A stretch of 64,000 nt of DNA from Gambelia wislizenii. Lineage: Eukaryota > Chordata > Lepidosauria > Squamata > Crotaphytidae. The DNA lies in NCBI GenBank assembly GCA_030847615.1, contig JAUMIR010000001.1:447694687-447758686 (forward strand). Reading direction: 5' to 3'. This document shows, piece after piece, positions 10,830-22,274 of the stretch (positions are counted from its first letter, which is position 1; each line of letters starts with the position of its first letter). The notes under the pieces are model-generated. The model did not search any database, had not been told where the DNA came from, and worked only from the letters and a program-made list of their open reading frames with translations. The position numbers and the translations under genes are program-made.

Positions 10830-12925
10830 AACAGCTTTGAATGGGCAGTAAAAGTAATAACCCAATGCCGATTCAGACTTTTTTAAATATTAGAGTATTT
10901 GGCAGGTGTGGCACTAAAATCCAGGCCAGAATAGTCTGAATTTCATCTACTCTGGGCCAAAGTAGTCCAAATCCAATCTGGATTTTTAACCCCCATGTAG
11001 TCAAGCCCAGTCACTTTTCTTCCACATTCCTCTGAAGGATTTTTAACTATTTTTGCCTAATGAAGCCAGTAGCCTTTGAAAATTAGTTTTTTTTAAAAAA
11101 ATTATTTGAAAGTTAGTGTGATGAATTTTGCTCACTGGAGGAATCGCCAATGAATGGCCCAGTAAATGTATCACCCCAATGTGTAATTTGAATTTTGTTT
11201 TATGATCAACATGTCTACTGCTATATTTTTGTCTGTTTGAAGGGCTCTCCAGCCTATGGCTGGTTTAAAGATAATGAAACCTAGGAAGGGAAAGCAGCTG
11301 GAGGTCTTGAAGTTGCCCATCAACAATTAGCACTACCACCTATAATTAGCAGCAGATTGAGGAGGCATACAGGTCATTTGGTTACGATTGAAAAGTATGT
11401 GTTATTTCTATTTAAAGTATAGTAATTATGTCAACATTTGCATCTATGCATATAAATTAGCACATGCAAATGTTATACAAAGCTGCATCCTCCTTTGTTT
11501 TCTGTCTTTTTTTCTTTTTCTTTTGGTGGTATATTTCCGTCAGCTACCCTAGAGAGAGTATATTTAAAATAAATGGTATTATTTCCACTGAGGCCTGCCC
11601 GATTGACCTCATGGGATTTGGGTGATGTGTCCTGACAAGCAGAGCTTATCAACATTTATTCCATACACATTATTTTATAAACGTGGCTTATAAAGGACAC
11701 AGACTGAAACAAACAGAAGAATATCAGTTTCCACGAGCAAATGCAACCTTGTGAGTGTGCTGTGAGACCCAAACCATATGAAAAATTGCCTTTTTATTCC
11801 ATGTGCCTCACATGATGTCCTTTTTGCTCTCCACCTTGAGGTACACTTCATTCAAAGCTTACAAAAGCAATTATATTATTGCCTTGTGACTGGCTTTTCC
11901 AGCTCAAGGGAGGGGGCAGTGGAACACTTACTGCAACTCCAGATGTGCTAATGCTTTTCTTCTAACTGGGAGGGGGGCAGAAAAATCCTTACGTTGTTAT
12001 GGCAACGGCATCTCCAGCCCTGATCTGTGTAGCAGGCTCAGGAAGACTCGGAAGACTAACAGGGCCTAGCAATTGTGTTAGACGCTGTCACGAAAAGTAT
12101 ATAGACAGAAAAGCTGAAAAAGCAGATTTGTTCTATCAAGGGATGATACTAGATGAATGAATTAGACAGTAAAATAAAAATCTAGATGAGATCACTGCTC
12201 TGAAATTTATATAAATATAAATATAAATATGGATGAAGAATACCTAGATGATAAAAGCTTGTCAGTAACAAATCCTATAAATCAAGACAATATTTGACAA
12301 TATTCTCCTATTCATTTGCAAAAGAGGTGTTGAACAAAGAAAGATGTGGAGTAATTAGAGAAACATGAGACTGAATAAAAACAAATTGGCCATCAGTTTT
12401 AGGAAGAATTGGGAAGAAAAGAATATTACCTAAGGTCTAAAAGACATGCTAGAAGAAAGATGATGGTGATGGCAATGACAACAGTGAGAATAACAACAGC
12501 TATTATATTCAGATTCTCAGATTCTGTGAGAAAATCGTTCAGCACTACTGTCTATAGAATGCTATAGTTATAAGGCTAACAAATTCATCCACGTCACCTT
12601 ATCTGCTTCAAAGAAATCTGTCATATTGAAACATAAGGTAAAGATTTTTCCCCACCCCGTAATTAACAATAATGCCAGACCTATATCTATTTGTTACCTA
12701 TGTTATCACATCGCCATGAGCCACATGGTGCCATCATTGTAACATACATGCTACCTGGGCACTTAGGAATGTAATTTACTAGGCTCTCCTGGAAACTGTT
12801 ATTCCTGATCTAAAATGAACATCTGGTATTACTCGTAGTCCAGATTAATTCTCAGTAAGTCATAGTACAGTGTCATCATTTTTGGAAGCCACTAGAATGG
12901 ATGGCATTACCATAACCACATTTTT
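10830..12925. other. Unassigned
   Basis: Near 11012 a CCATGTAGTCAAGCCCAG string resembles the Harbinger-like terminus used elsewhere in this window, so 9.8-11.02 kb may be one decayed composite element. The rest is AT-rich without a recognised element or exon. Confidence 0.35.
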
Positions 12926-12927
12926 AT

Positions 12928-13172
12928 ACATTAGGCCCTTGATATCTTCTGAGGTTTGGTTCCAAGACACCCCCCTGCCCCCCATGGATACCGAAATCTG
13001 TGGATGCTCAAGTCCCATTATATACAATGGCGTAGTAAAATGGTGTTCCTTATAAAATGGTAAAATCAAGGTTTACTTTTTGGATGTGTATGTGTGTGTG
13101 TGGAATATTTTCAAGTCATGGATAGTGGAATCAGTTGGTGCAGATTCCATGGATATGGAGGGTCAACTATAT
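12928..13172. mobile_element. Tigger/pogo-like DNA transposon remnant
   Basis: It contains GGTTTGGTTCCAAGACACCC, CATGGATACCGAAATCTGTG, ATACAATGG and, at the far end, GGATATGGAGGGTCAACTA. The order and wording match the non-autonomous Tigger pattern (terminus reading AGTTGACCCTCCATATCC). There is no transposase frame. Confidence 0.65.
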
Positions 13173-13179
13173 CACTAAA

Positions 13180-13980
13180 AACACAAGAAAAATAAAAGTG
13201 CACACTTGAAGGCTTAATCTTGGGCCATGATATCCATGATTTTTGTATCTAGTGAGATTCTCTTAGCACAATCCAGAGATGTCTTTGTAACCACAGATTT
13301 AATAGAGTCATTCTGTAGACTGGGCCCTTCACTGAACTGCTGTCCGTTCCTTTCTGTGTGTTTTTCTCTTCACCCCAGAGCAGTTTTGCTTCTTTGCTTC
13401 TCAGGAAATTGAGAAGGGTTGTTGACAAGAAAAAGCCCTATTAGCACAGACACTCTCCTGGAGGTGTTTGGAAAGAGACATTAGGCTGCTGTCAAAACAG
13501 GCACTCATCCTGATGGGCAGAACTTATTCTTCCTGACATCTGCTTTCTGAGGTACTGCCATGCATATTTGAATCCATCAAAAGCTATTTTGCCACCAAGT
13601 TGTGCATTTTCCTGGGACACACATTGCTGGAAGGCTTCACCAGGGTCTGTCCAGTGGAAGTGACACCAAGCTATTGCAGAGATTCTAGTAACAGGAGAAG
13701 ACCTTTGCATACACCATAAGGAGATCTCCCTTTTCTTTTCCCTGTGTGATTGGCTTCCCATTGAAACAGAAGAGAATATATATATAGCCACCGAAAGGAA
13801 GATCAAGTCACTTTTTTCTTCCTCTTATTTTCTATTTTTTTCTTTTCTTATCTTTGTTCTCCACTTTTTGTATTTTATTCTAGTTTGGTTTTCTCTTTTT
13901 TTTTTCTCAATCTTTGTAATTCTTAGTGCATTTAAAAAAAATTAAGTATTCTTTTTTAAAAAAGAAACAGAAAAGCTTAT
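13180..13980. other. Unassigned
   Basis: It includes a T-rich tract at about 13805-13950. The minus-strand frame 13492-13806 (104 codons) shows no family signature I recognise. Confidence 0.35.
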
Positions 13981-13984
13981 CAAT

Positions 13985-14135
13985 ATACTCTCCAACTGTC
14001 CTGATTTGGCAGGGACAGTACTGATTAATCACTTGTTGTCCCATTTTTTTCAGCTGCTTTTGAAATGTTCCAGTTTCTGTCTCACCCTCCTTACACTTTT
14101 CCCCTTTGTCCTCAACTTACTACCATTGCTGCAAC
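13985..14135 (-). mobile_element. hAT-like MITE (ATACCCTCCAAC family), partial
   Basis: It starts ATACTCTCCAACTGTCC and continues through GGCAGGGACAGT, AGCTGCTTTTGAAATG and CCTTTGTCCTCAACTTACT. This is the reverse complement of the full copy at 32385-32731, truncated. Confidence 0.6.
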
Positions 14136-14137
14136 CT

Positions 14138-14346
14138 CACACTACACTGTAATAGCACTATTATTCCACTTTAGCTGCTGTGGCAACATTCTGTGGATTT
14201 CTGGGGTTTGTAGTTTAGTAAGGCCCAAGAATTCCCTGGCTGAGACTTCTAAATGCCCCTCCCTAAACTGCAAATCCCAGGATTCTGCAGCATGTTCCCA
14301 CAGCAGTTAAAGTAGAATAATAGTGCTATTACACTATAGTGTGATA
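14138..14346. mobile_element. Foldback MITE (TAATAGCACTATTATTC family)
   Basis: Two arms of about 85 bp are near-complementary. Left: TGTAATAGCACTATTATTCC, then TTTAGCTGCTGTGG and GGGTTTGTAGTTTA. The reverse complement of the right arm reads TGTAATAGCACTATTATTCT, TTTAACTGCTGTGG, GGGATTTGCAGTTTA. The loop is short. Related single-arm or eroded copies lie at 24628 and 59397. Confidence 0.75.
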
Positions 14347-14360
14347 CAACTCTAAGAGGT

Positions 14361-14652
14361 TTACCGCACTCCAAAGAAATGTGGCAGTGCAGCAGGAAGG
14401 TTCCGTCTTCTGTGCTGCCTTACCTCATGACATCATCGTTCTTCTGGTGTTCTTTCATTCCGGTCCCGTGGAAGACGATGGTAAAACCACATCGTTTTGC
14501 TAACATGTTTTTTTCTGGTTAACAAAAAGACGTGGTTTTACCTCAGTCCCCCACAGGACCAGAACAAAAGAACGCCAACATCATGCGGTAAAGCAGCATG
14601 GAAGACAGAATCTTTCTGCTGCACTGTTGCTTTTCTTTGGAGTGCAGTAAGC
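14361..14652. mobile_element. Long foldback MITE (CCGCACTCCAAAG family)
   Basis: The arms are about 135 bp. The left starts TACCGCACTCCAAAGAAA and the reverse complement of the right starts TACTGCACTCCAAAGAAA. Both continue through a GCAGCA-rich part, a TTACC[TG]CATGA motif and a GTTCTTCTGGTGTTC-type segment to a centre at about 14510. TA lies at both outer edges. A second copy is at 45116. Confidence 0.75.
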
Positions 14653-14654
14653 AC

Positions 14655-15080
14655 CTGCGTTCAAAGTCCAAACATAGTTTCCGCTCAACAGGGGGAGAAG
14701 AGAGGAACTTGTTGATTTGGCTCCAAATCGCATCCTTGGCATTCCAGGTTAACAGGTTCCATCTGTAAGAAGCAGATGGCATTTTAGTCTGTTGAATAGC
14801 ACTTTCCTCCATATCATTTCAGGGGCTCGGTGATCATGGCTTGATCTTCATGTTTTGCACAGGTGGGAATTTTGTGGCTGACAGTCAGCTTTTAAGGACT
14901 TCCTGTGCAGCCTCCGGACCCCTCCTAGACCCTCCCATTTAAAAAAAAACACAGTGGTTTAAAATAGAGAAAATCTCCTCCAGCCCAGAGAGCACAATTC
15001 TTCATTTCAATACAATTTCCCCCCCACAAATATACACACACTCCTTTTAAGGGTCAAATACAAAGGGTGGGGATAGGATT
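14655..15080. other. Unassigned
   Basis: No gene or repeat identified. Confidence 0.35.
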
Positions 15081-15084
15081 GCTG

Positions 15085-15200
15085 ATACACGAGTTTGAAT
15101 TCCCACTCAGGGATGAATCTCTCAGACTAATATACATCACAGGATTGTTGTGAGGATAAAACTTAAGGCGTAGGATCTCGTATACCGCATGAAGACTGGG
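15085..15200 (+). mobile_element. SINE fragment (tRNA-derived, GGATTGTTGTGAGGATAA tail)
   Basis: It has a B-box-like AGTTTGAATTCCCACTCAG, then ATCTCTCAGAC and CAGGATTGTTGTGAGGATAA, ending with TATACCGCATG. This is the layout of MIR/Sauria-type SINEs. Confidence 0.5.
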
Positions 15201-15319
15201 ACATGGCAAATGAGGCTGATATGCCCCACAGATCCTCCATAGTTGCCCATCCCTGGCCTATTTGATTGTGAGGTTTATTCTGATTATATTAAACTGTTGA
15301 TTATCATGGACTTTCAACT

Positions 15320-15415
15320 ATATTAAACTTCTAGAATTGCCCCCAGCCAGCAAGGTCATTGACCACACTGGCTGGAGGATTCTGAGAGTTGTAGTTCAAA
15401 AAAGTGATTTTTCCA
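15320..15415. repeat. Small foldback repeat (GAGAGTTGTAGTTCAAAA type)
   Basis: CCCCCAGCCAGCAAGGTCA pairs with TGACCACACTGGCTGGAGG. The outer GAGAGTTGTAGTTCAAAA is the widespread 'TTGGACTACAACTCCCAG' motif in reverse. Relatives occur near 35870, 37830, 48355, 61400 and 63045. Confidence 0.5.
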
Positions 15416-15419
15416 GACT

Positions 15420-17140
15420 GTCCATAGCCAGTTAAATGATTTAGGGAGTCCAAAAACCTAACTTTCCCTGTCCCTGATGATTACTTATAATTCTCATATT
15501 TTCTTTGCTTTCTGCATAGTCTGGATGGGTGACTTAATTGTGGGGTGCCTCTATTCCCCACAATCTCTGATCCAGACAATGATCCAAGCCATTTCACTTT
15601 CAGTGTCATCACATGCCCCCAGATCATATAATAACAATCCACCTGTTCCCAGTGAGAGATTTAATCATTCATGGCTCTTGAAGTCCTAATGATGAAAAAT
15701 ATCAGATGAGACTCAAAAATTAATTTATTTTCATTCATTCATTCATTTAATATAGTGGTGTCCCACTGTATCACTGAAGTTCCCAGGGAAGCAAGCAATA
15801 CACAACAAAATATAATGTGTATGTGTGTATATTGTATATATTATACAATATGTGTAATCTTGTATAATGGTATGCAAGGGTTCTCCTCTGCTGCATCCTA
15901 CACAAGGTACAAGTGGCTGGGTGTTAGAGGGGGCCGTGTCTGGCTGTAGTTCTGCAGCCAGGAGAAAAGAGTAGCCATTGTCCTATTAGATCTCCACCAA
16001 GTAAGCTGGAGATCTGGGAAGACAGCAGCTATTTTTTTTCTGGCTGTAGAAATGAAGCTGGACACTGCTAGTACCATACTCTACACCCCCTCCCTATAAT
16101 ATCTTATAATTGGCAATATTAGATACTTCAAGGGGTCTAGCAGACCAGGGTAGATCAAAAAGGTGAGGTCAAATGGAGGTCACAAGGATCTGGGAAGGTG
16201 TTGTGGAAAAATACTAACAGACACAGCCAAGACAGGATTAAGCGAAGCCCCTAGTAAACAGCACCATTACGGAGGTATGTCCTAATCCCCTCTTGGGCTC
16301 CCTTGGCTATGAGTCACACATCATAAATAAACAAATGTCCAAAACAACTCCTATTCCCAAGAAATATCCCTCAACACCCCTTCCTGTCCTACAATGCAAG
16401 GTTGTCATAAACCCATCAATTCCTATCCCTCAGTCATTAACAGCAATCAGCAGAATTTCGGGGTTTCCTTTGTTTATTTGGTGGGAAACCCACCTAAACT
16501 TTGTTCTAAACCCATGACATGAAATACAGTATAAATATTAGCCCCAAACAATAGCAAAGTGTGCCACTGTAGATGATGCCTGCCCCCCAGATCGGACTCC
16601 AGTGCCACCCTCAGACTTCCATCTGCATTCTTTGCTCCTCTCAAGACTGGTAAGTATTGCCCTGTCTCTTGAATCTATTCCTCTATCCAACCTTTCTACC
16701 TTAAACTCTTCATTAGCCTTGTGTGGTTCTTGTGAGTGTGTTGTGTTGTGTGTGTGAGTACTTTCTGTGTTAATTTCCAGTAAAAAACATTTATTTTACT
16801 TTAACCTGGAGTTCTCTGCAGTTAGTACGGTACTGGTATACACAGGTGAAAAGATCCCAAAGTTACCCGCCTCTCATAATGTTCCATTTGAGCTATAATA
16901 TTTCCCCCAGCTAATAACAGATCCCCATGAACCCCCCACCTCTTTGGATAACACTGCCTCATCCATATATGGGAGAGAGGACGCATTGCACAAGGAAGTA
17001 TTGAATATCTCCTTGCACGATGAAGTTCAAAGCACAGCATATGTCACCAGTATAGTTCCTGCCAATGAGCTGGATTCAGACTTACAGTCATGGAATCATA
17101 GAATTCAGAACAGATGCACTGAAATCAATTTTGTTCTTCT
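15420..17140. other. Mostly unassigned; contains a block shared with 54.3 kb
   Basis: No exon was recognised. The part 16750-16945 is homologous to 54290-54480 and is entered separately. Confidence 0.4.
16750..16945 (+). repeat. Unrecognised interspersed repeat, copy 1
   Basis: Shared with 54290-54480: GTGTTAATTTC/CA, CTTTAACCTGGAGTTCTCT, CAGTTAGTACGG, GTGAAAAGATCCC, AAAGTTACCC, CTCTCATAATGTTCC and TTTGAGCTATAAT, in the same order and spacing. The other copy has an AATAAA signal near its start, which would fit an LTR R-U5 region. The class is not established. Confidence 0.55.
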
Positions 17141-17142
17141 GT

Positions 17143-17362
17143 ACCTTCAAGTTGTTTCCAACTTATGGAGACCCTAAGGTGAACCTATAACAGGGTTTTC
17201 TTGGCAAGACTTGTTCAGGGGAAGGTTGCCTTTGCCTAAGGTTGCGAGATTCTGACTTGCCCAAGGTCACCCAGTGGGTTTCCGTGGCCAAGTGGGGATT
17301 TGAACTCTGTTCTCCAGAGTCATAGTCCAGTGCTCAAACCACTACACCACACTAGCTCATTC
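17143..17362 (-). mobile_element. tRNA-derived SINE with Bov-B-like tail
   Basis: Reverse orientation. The tail CTTCAAGTTGTTTCCAACTT comes first, then CTTGGCAAGACTTGTTC, CTTGCCCAAGGTCACCCAGT, the B-box complement GGGGATTTGAACTC and an A-box region ending CCACTACACCACACTAGCTC. Confidence 0.8.
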
Positions 17363-17638
17363 AATAGGGATTAAGTTAATAATGACTTACTTTTAAGCCC
17401 CATTGATTTACAAGATCTACACCACTGTAATTGATTATTCATTACATTTCTACTCTACTTTTCCTTCAAGGCATTCAAAAAGACATATGAAGTCCTCTTC
17501 ATTAGTTTTTATCCTCATCACAAGCCTGCGAGGTCAGGTTGAGAGACAGTCACTTGTCCAAGGTCACTCAATGAATCATAGAATCATAGAGTTGGAAGAG
17601 ACCTCAAGGGCCATCCAGTCCCACCCCCTGCCATGCAA

Positions 17639-17995
17639 TCAAATCATTCCCGACAGATGGCCAGCCAGCCTCTGTTTAAAAACCTCCAAAGAAGGAGACT
17701 CCAGCACACTATGAAGCAGTGTATTCCACTTCCGAACAGCTCTTACTGTCAGAAAGTTCTTCCTAATGTTTAGGTGGAATCTTTTTTCCTGTAGTTTGAA
17801 CCTACTGCTCCATGTCCTAGTCTCTGGAGCAGCAGAAAACAAGCTTGCTCCATCCTCAGCATGACATCCCTTCAAATATTTAAACATGGCTATCATGTCC
17901 CCTCTCAACTTTCTTTTCTCCAGACTAAACATGCCCAGTTCCCTAAGCCACTCCTCATAGGGCATGGCTTCCAGACCTCCTACCATCCTGGTCAC
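17639..17995 (-). pseudogene. CR1 ORF2 C-terminal fragment
   Basis: The translated fragment contains ERKLRGDMIAMFKYLKGCHA-like residues (KRKLRGDMIAMFKYLKGCHA) and RFHLNIRKNFLTVRAVRKWN, followed by EVFKQRLAGHLSGMI before the stop. It is the end of the ORF2 protein, after the reverse transcriptase. It lies out of frame with the upstream fragment and is not functional. Confidence 0.8.
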
Positions 17996-18059
17996 CCTCC
18001 TCTGGACACATTCCAGCTTCTCAGTATCCTTCCTGAATTGTGGTGCCCAGAACTAGACA

Positions 18060-18596
18060 CTACTCCAGGTGAGGTCTGACCAAAGCAGAATAGAGTGGCA
18101 CTATTACTTCCCTTGATATAGACACTATACTCCTATTAATGCAGCCTAGAATTGCATTGGCTTTTTTTGGTGCTGCATCACACTGCTGACTCCTGTTCAG
18201 CTTGTGGTCCACTAAGACTCCTAGATCCTTTTCACATGTACTGCCATCAAGCCAGGTGTCACCCATCCTATATTTGTGCATTTCATTTTTACTGCCCAAG
18301 TGTAGTATCCTATATTTCCCTCTGTTGAAATTCATTTTGATAATATTGGCCCAGCTTTCTAATCTGTTGAGGTCATTTTGGATTCTGATCCTGTCCTCTG
18401 AGGTATTAGCTACCTCTCCTAATTTGGTGTCATCTACAAACTTGATAAGCATACCCTTTATTTCCTCATCCAAGTCATTGATAAAGATATTGAAAAGCAC
18501 TGGGCCCAGGATAGTACCCTGTGGCACCCCACTGGTCACTTCTCTCCAGGATGAAGAGGAGCCATTGGTGACTACCCTTTGGATTCGGTCAGTCAA
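18060..18596 (-). pseudogene. CR1 reverse transcriptase fragment, FVDD variant
   Basis: The 178-codon fragment includes GVPQGTILGPVLFNIFINDL and KFVDDTKLGEV. The second is the catalytic (F/Y)XDD box; here the usual alanine is valine, while the 51.4-kb copy has FADD. It continues into LVRPHLE. The frame breaks at both ends, so no full enzyme is encoded. Confidence 0.8.
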
Positions 18597-18911
18597 CCAA
18601 TTACAAATCTACCTAATAGTTGCATTGTCTAGCCTGCATGTCACTAACTTTTTTGCAAGAATATCATGGGGGACCTTGTCAGAAGCCTTACTGAAATCAA
18701 GATACACTACACCACTGCATTCCCTTCATCTATCAAGTTTGTAACTGTATCAAAAAAAGAGGTGAGATTAGTCTGGCATGACTTGTTTTTGAGAAATCCA
18801 TGTTGACTTTTAGTAATCACAGCATTCCTTTCCAAGTGGTTACAGACTGTCTGTTTAATGATCTACTCTAGAATCTTTCCTAGTATTAATGTCAGTCTGA
18901 CTGGGCGGTAT

Positions 18912-19570
18912 TTATTTGGGTCTTCTTTGTTTCTCCCTTTTAAAGATAGGAACAACATTTGCCCTCTTCCAGTCTGCTGGGACTTGTCCTGTTCTCCAGG
19001 AATTCTCAAAGATTATTGACAGTGGTTCTGAGATTACTTCTGCCAATTCTTTTAATACCCTTGGATGAAGTTCATCTGGCCCTGGAGACTTGAACTCATT
19101 TATTCTGGCCAGGTATTCCTGAACTACCTCTTTACCAATTCTGTGCTGTATTTTCCCTACTGCATCATCTGCTCCATCTTCCCCAGGTTGAGCACTGTTC
19201 TCCCTTTGGGAGAAGACTGAAGCAAAGAAGGTGTTAAGAAGTTCTGCCTTTTCTCTGTCCCCTGTTAGCCTTTCACCATCTTCTCCCCGCAGCAGCCCTA
19301 CCATTTCCTTGTTCTTCCTTTTGCTACAGACATTACCAAAAAAAAGCCCCTTTTATTGTTTCTAACCTCTCTAGCAAGCCTGAGCTCCAGCTGAGCTTTG
19401 GCTTTTCTGACTTTCCCCCTACATGAGCTGGCTATTTGTTTGAATACTTCTTTGGTGATTTCCCCCCTTTTCCATTTCTTGTGCATGTCCTTTTTAAGTT
19501 TTAGCTCAGTTGAGAGTTCTTTCAACATCCATCCTGGTTTCTTTAGACACCTCCCCTTTTTCCTCCTCAT
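18912..19570 (-). pseudogene. CR1 ORF2 central fragments
   Basis: Two overlapping frames, 18912-19304 and 19298-19570, carry the linker between endonuclease and reverse transcriptase (KKPGWMLKELSTELKLKKD) and the start of the RT domain (LTGDREKAELLNTFFASVF, FKSPGPDELHPRVLKEL). The 7-base overlap in different frames marks a frameshift. Confidence 0.8.
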
Positions 19571-19764
19571 TGGAACTGTTTGAAATTATGCCTTCATTAT
19601 CTCACTTTTTAGAAACTCCCATCCTTCATGGACTCCTTTATCTTTTAGTATTTCTGACCATGGGATCACTCAATGAGCTTCATGACTGGGTGGGGATTTG
19701 AACTTGGGTCTCACGAGTCATAGTCCAACTGTTTAACCACTACATCATTATGTATGACTAAATT

Positions 19765-21320
19765 GGGATCAATCCTATTTCTACAACTATTATTATACTA
19801 ACATACCTACTAAGGAACCATCCTTTGTACTGCTTGCACTCTTCCTTTGGGGGCATGTCCCAATATTTTTCCCTATTACACACCTGTTCTTATTTTTAAT
19901 GGAAAAGCAGAATGGAGAACAATGTGTGTTCCATCTGAATGTTGGAACCATTTCCAGGGAATCTTGCTGTTTCTTATTTGAGCTCCATTTGTCATAATAT
20001 TTAATGGAGGGAGGTTTCTTTCAAAACAACAGGACACCACAGAAGCTAAACAAATATCTCTTATCTCAGAAGGACTCTGAAGCTCCAAAAAGCTCCATGG
20101 AATGGAACAGAAGCAACATGATTTCACTCAGCTTCGTTACATATGTTTGAACATTTTCATCTGGCAAGGATAACAAGGCAAACTCTGCACCAGGGGGGCA
20201 GAAGCAGCCAGAGGAATGAGCCTCTGTATCAACTCTTGTCACATTTTTGAACACCTGCAGACCTACCAGGAAGAAGAGAGAATTTGGGAATTTAAACCAT
20301 ACCAAAACTGCAGACATGCAGAACACGTAAGGAGGCCCTAGCCTGGAACACAAGACTCCTAATGAGCTAAAGCTAATTTAAAGTGTTAAAACTATGCAAG
20401 GAGACCCAAAACAGGTGCAGAGTATTACTCGGTGAAAGAATTGTGACATAGGCCTCTTATCATTGCACACATTTGTGTGTGCATACACACAGTCACACAC
20501 ACTGCTTGCTCTCCTCTGTTCCCCCCACTCCCGTTTTCCTTATCTCATTCCAACTCTGTGCTAAGAAATAAATGGTCTGCATCTGTCAAGTCTGATCCTC
20601 TCCACACTTCAATAAAAGGCAGCAGAGAGCTGAGATGGGATTGAAATGGATCTCCAAGCCATGATGAGGCCCTGATATTCCTGGCTGCACCCTGAGCAGG
20701 TTGCCCTGTCATAAATCATTGTTTGTCAAATCCAATAAGCATTTTTAAGAGAGAGAGATTGAAATGACACTGTCTCCCGGGAGCCTAACTGTCTGGAATT
20801 CTGCACAGATGAGGAGCTTCTTTAAAGAAGGAGGCAATGAGAAGAAATTCTGTACATTGGAACACCCTGCAGAATGGAAACACTTTGTTTGTTCTTTGCT
20901 CCTTCACTCATGGGCCCTCCAAATATACTATGTCTTAAAATATTTGTGCTGCTATAGTGTAGGAGGCAGGTTTTCAAAATAACAATAGAGGGCAGTTGAA
21001 ATTCATGATATATTTGTAGGATAAAACAATTAGAAATGAAATTCATGTTCTACCTAAATACCTAATGGAAATATTGATTTCAGTTAACTTAGCCATGTAT
21101 TTCTCTGTAAAATTAACATATTGTCCACATCATAAACTGAATGATGCACACATTTTTGTGTTTATGAAGGGCCCAAATCCCAAAATACAGGATTTTTTAG
21201 TGTCTCATTCAGTCTATATACAAGAAATAGCTTTCTGAACCTCAAATAGGGGGCCTCCCTTATAAGGAACAACTGCTGCTATTGACCAAGATCCTATTTA
21301 AAGTGTTGTACTTACATAAG
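19765..21320. other. Unassigned
   Basis: No exon or clear repeat. The frames at 19876-20353 and 20764-21046 lack domains and compete with frames on the other strand. Confidence 0.35.
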
Positions 21321-21325
21321 AGCAG

Positions 21326-21553
21326 AGCGCCAGTGTGGTGTAGTATTTTGAGTGGTGGACTAGGACTCTAGAGACCAGGATCTGCATCCCTGCTCAGTCA
21401 CAGAAACTTACTGGGTGACCTTAGGCAAGTGACATCCCCTGAGGAAGGCAAAGGCAAACCTCCTCTGGACAAATCTTGCCATGACAACCCCATGATAGGG
21501 GAGGTTAGGGTCACCATAAGCTGGAAACAACCTGAAGGCATACAAGAACAACT
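21326..21553 (+). mobile_element. tRNA-derived SINE with Bov-B-like tail
   Basis: The head is GCCAGTGTGGTGTAGTATTT, with a degraded B box AGGATCTGCATCCC, then ACTGGGTGACCTTAGGCAAG, CAAATCTTGCCATGACAACC and the tail GGTCACCATAAGCTGGAAAC. Full length, about 8-15% diverged by eye from its relatives. Confidence 0.8.
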
Positions 21554-21559
21554 TACATA

Positions 21560-22270
21560 AGATGGGGGAGACTGATGCCTGCTAGCTGGAGGATGGCATG
21601 ACTCTGCTATCCTGGTATACCCTCCCCAGCTCAACCATGGGTGTTGGCCAGGATGGAGCTGTGTCTGGTGCACTCCAGTTGATGCTGTGCAACCAGTCAA
21701 AACCAAGGCACAAGGAGGTCTAGAGCACTATGTGGCAAAGCACTTAAGCCGATGTCATCACTGTATGCCAGCATATGTACTGTAAGTCTCAATGAAGGTT
21801 CTAGTTTCTGGATGCTTGTGTAGATGCAGGCAAAGGAGGGAGCATTAGGAGGCTGGCTTTGGTCCTTCCTTATAAATGAGTCTGCTGTTTGAAGGCATCT
21901 TGTTTTAAGGTCTATCCAAGGAAGAAGAGCAGAGGCCTCAAAGCTGCCTGTCAGCATTTAGTACCCAGGTCAAAACCACTGAGCTGGTACCAGCTCACCT
22001 GGTCACAACTTTCCCAGCTCTGATGAGCAGTACCATACATACTTCAGATTAAATTTGAGTAAGTCTTTGCAAATTGGCATATAAACTAGCATTCATAAAT
22101 GTTGTGCAAATTGGTGTCTTCTTCCCCCCCCCCCATTTTGATTATGCATTTATTGCTCCAGATGAGGACAGGCAATTTAAAAAGATTGATTTTGGCCCCG
22201 CTAGTGAGCCACATCCCTTGCTGCCATGGTTGCATGCCACTGAAACTCGCTTCTAATTTACCCAAAACCA
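21560..22270. other. Unassigned
   Basis: No supported gene; includes a short C-run near 22125-22135. Confidence 0.35.
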
Positions 22271-22274
22271 CACT

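Larger units (their letters stand above)
17575..19665 (-). mobile_element. CR1 LINE, 5'-truncated, about 2.1 kb
   Basis: It runs from the 3' tail (ATCATAGAATCATAGAGTTG) on the left to a truncated ORF2 on the right. It is flanked by the 11-bp repeat TCACTCAATGA at 17564-17574 and 19666-19676. The last four bases of the CR1 side overlap the duplication by microhomology. Visible protein blocks in order are a linker (KAKAQLELRLAREVRNN), SPGPDELHPRVLKELAEV, the reverse transcriptase block and the C-terminus. Several frameshifts break it. Confidence 0.85.
17432..19760 (-). mobile_element. MIR-like SINE split by a CR1 insertion
   Basis: The left piece, 17432-17574, ends CTTGTCCAAGGTCACTCAATGA. The right piece resumes at about 19666 with TCACTCAATGA, then CTGGGTGGGGATTTGAACTT and GTTTAACCACTAC. 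Joined without the insert, the order matches the reverse complement of a MIR-type SINE (GAACC box, CACTGAGTGACC, TTATCCTCA tail). Confidence 0.65.

Noticed and set aside
10176..10831. Repetitive Ser/Ala-rich frames as a repeat protein
   Set aside because: They occur on both strands of an inverted-repeat array and reflect the repeats, not selection on a protein.
18202..18744. 180-codon plus-strand frame opposite the CR1
   Set aside because: It is the antisense shadow of the CR1 reverse transcriptase on the minus strand.
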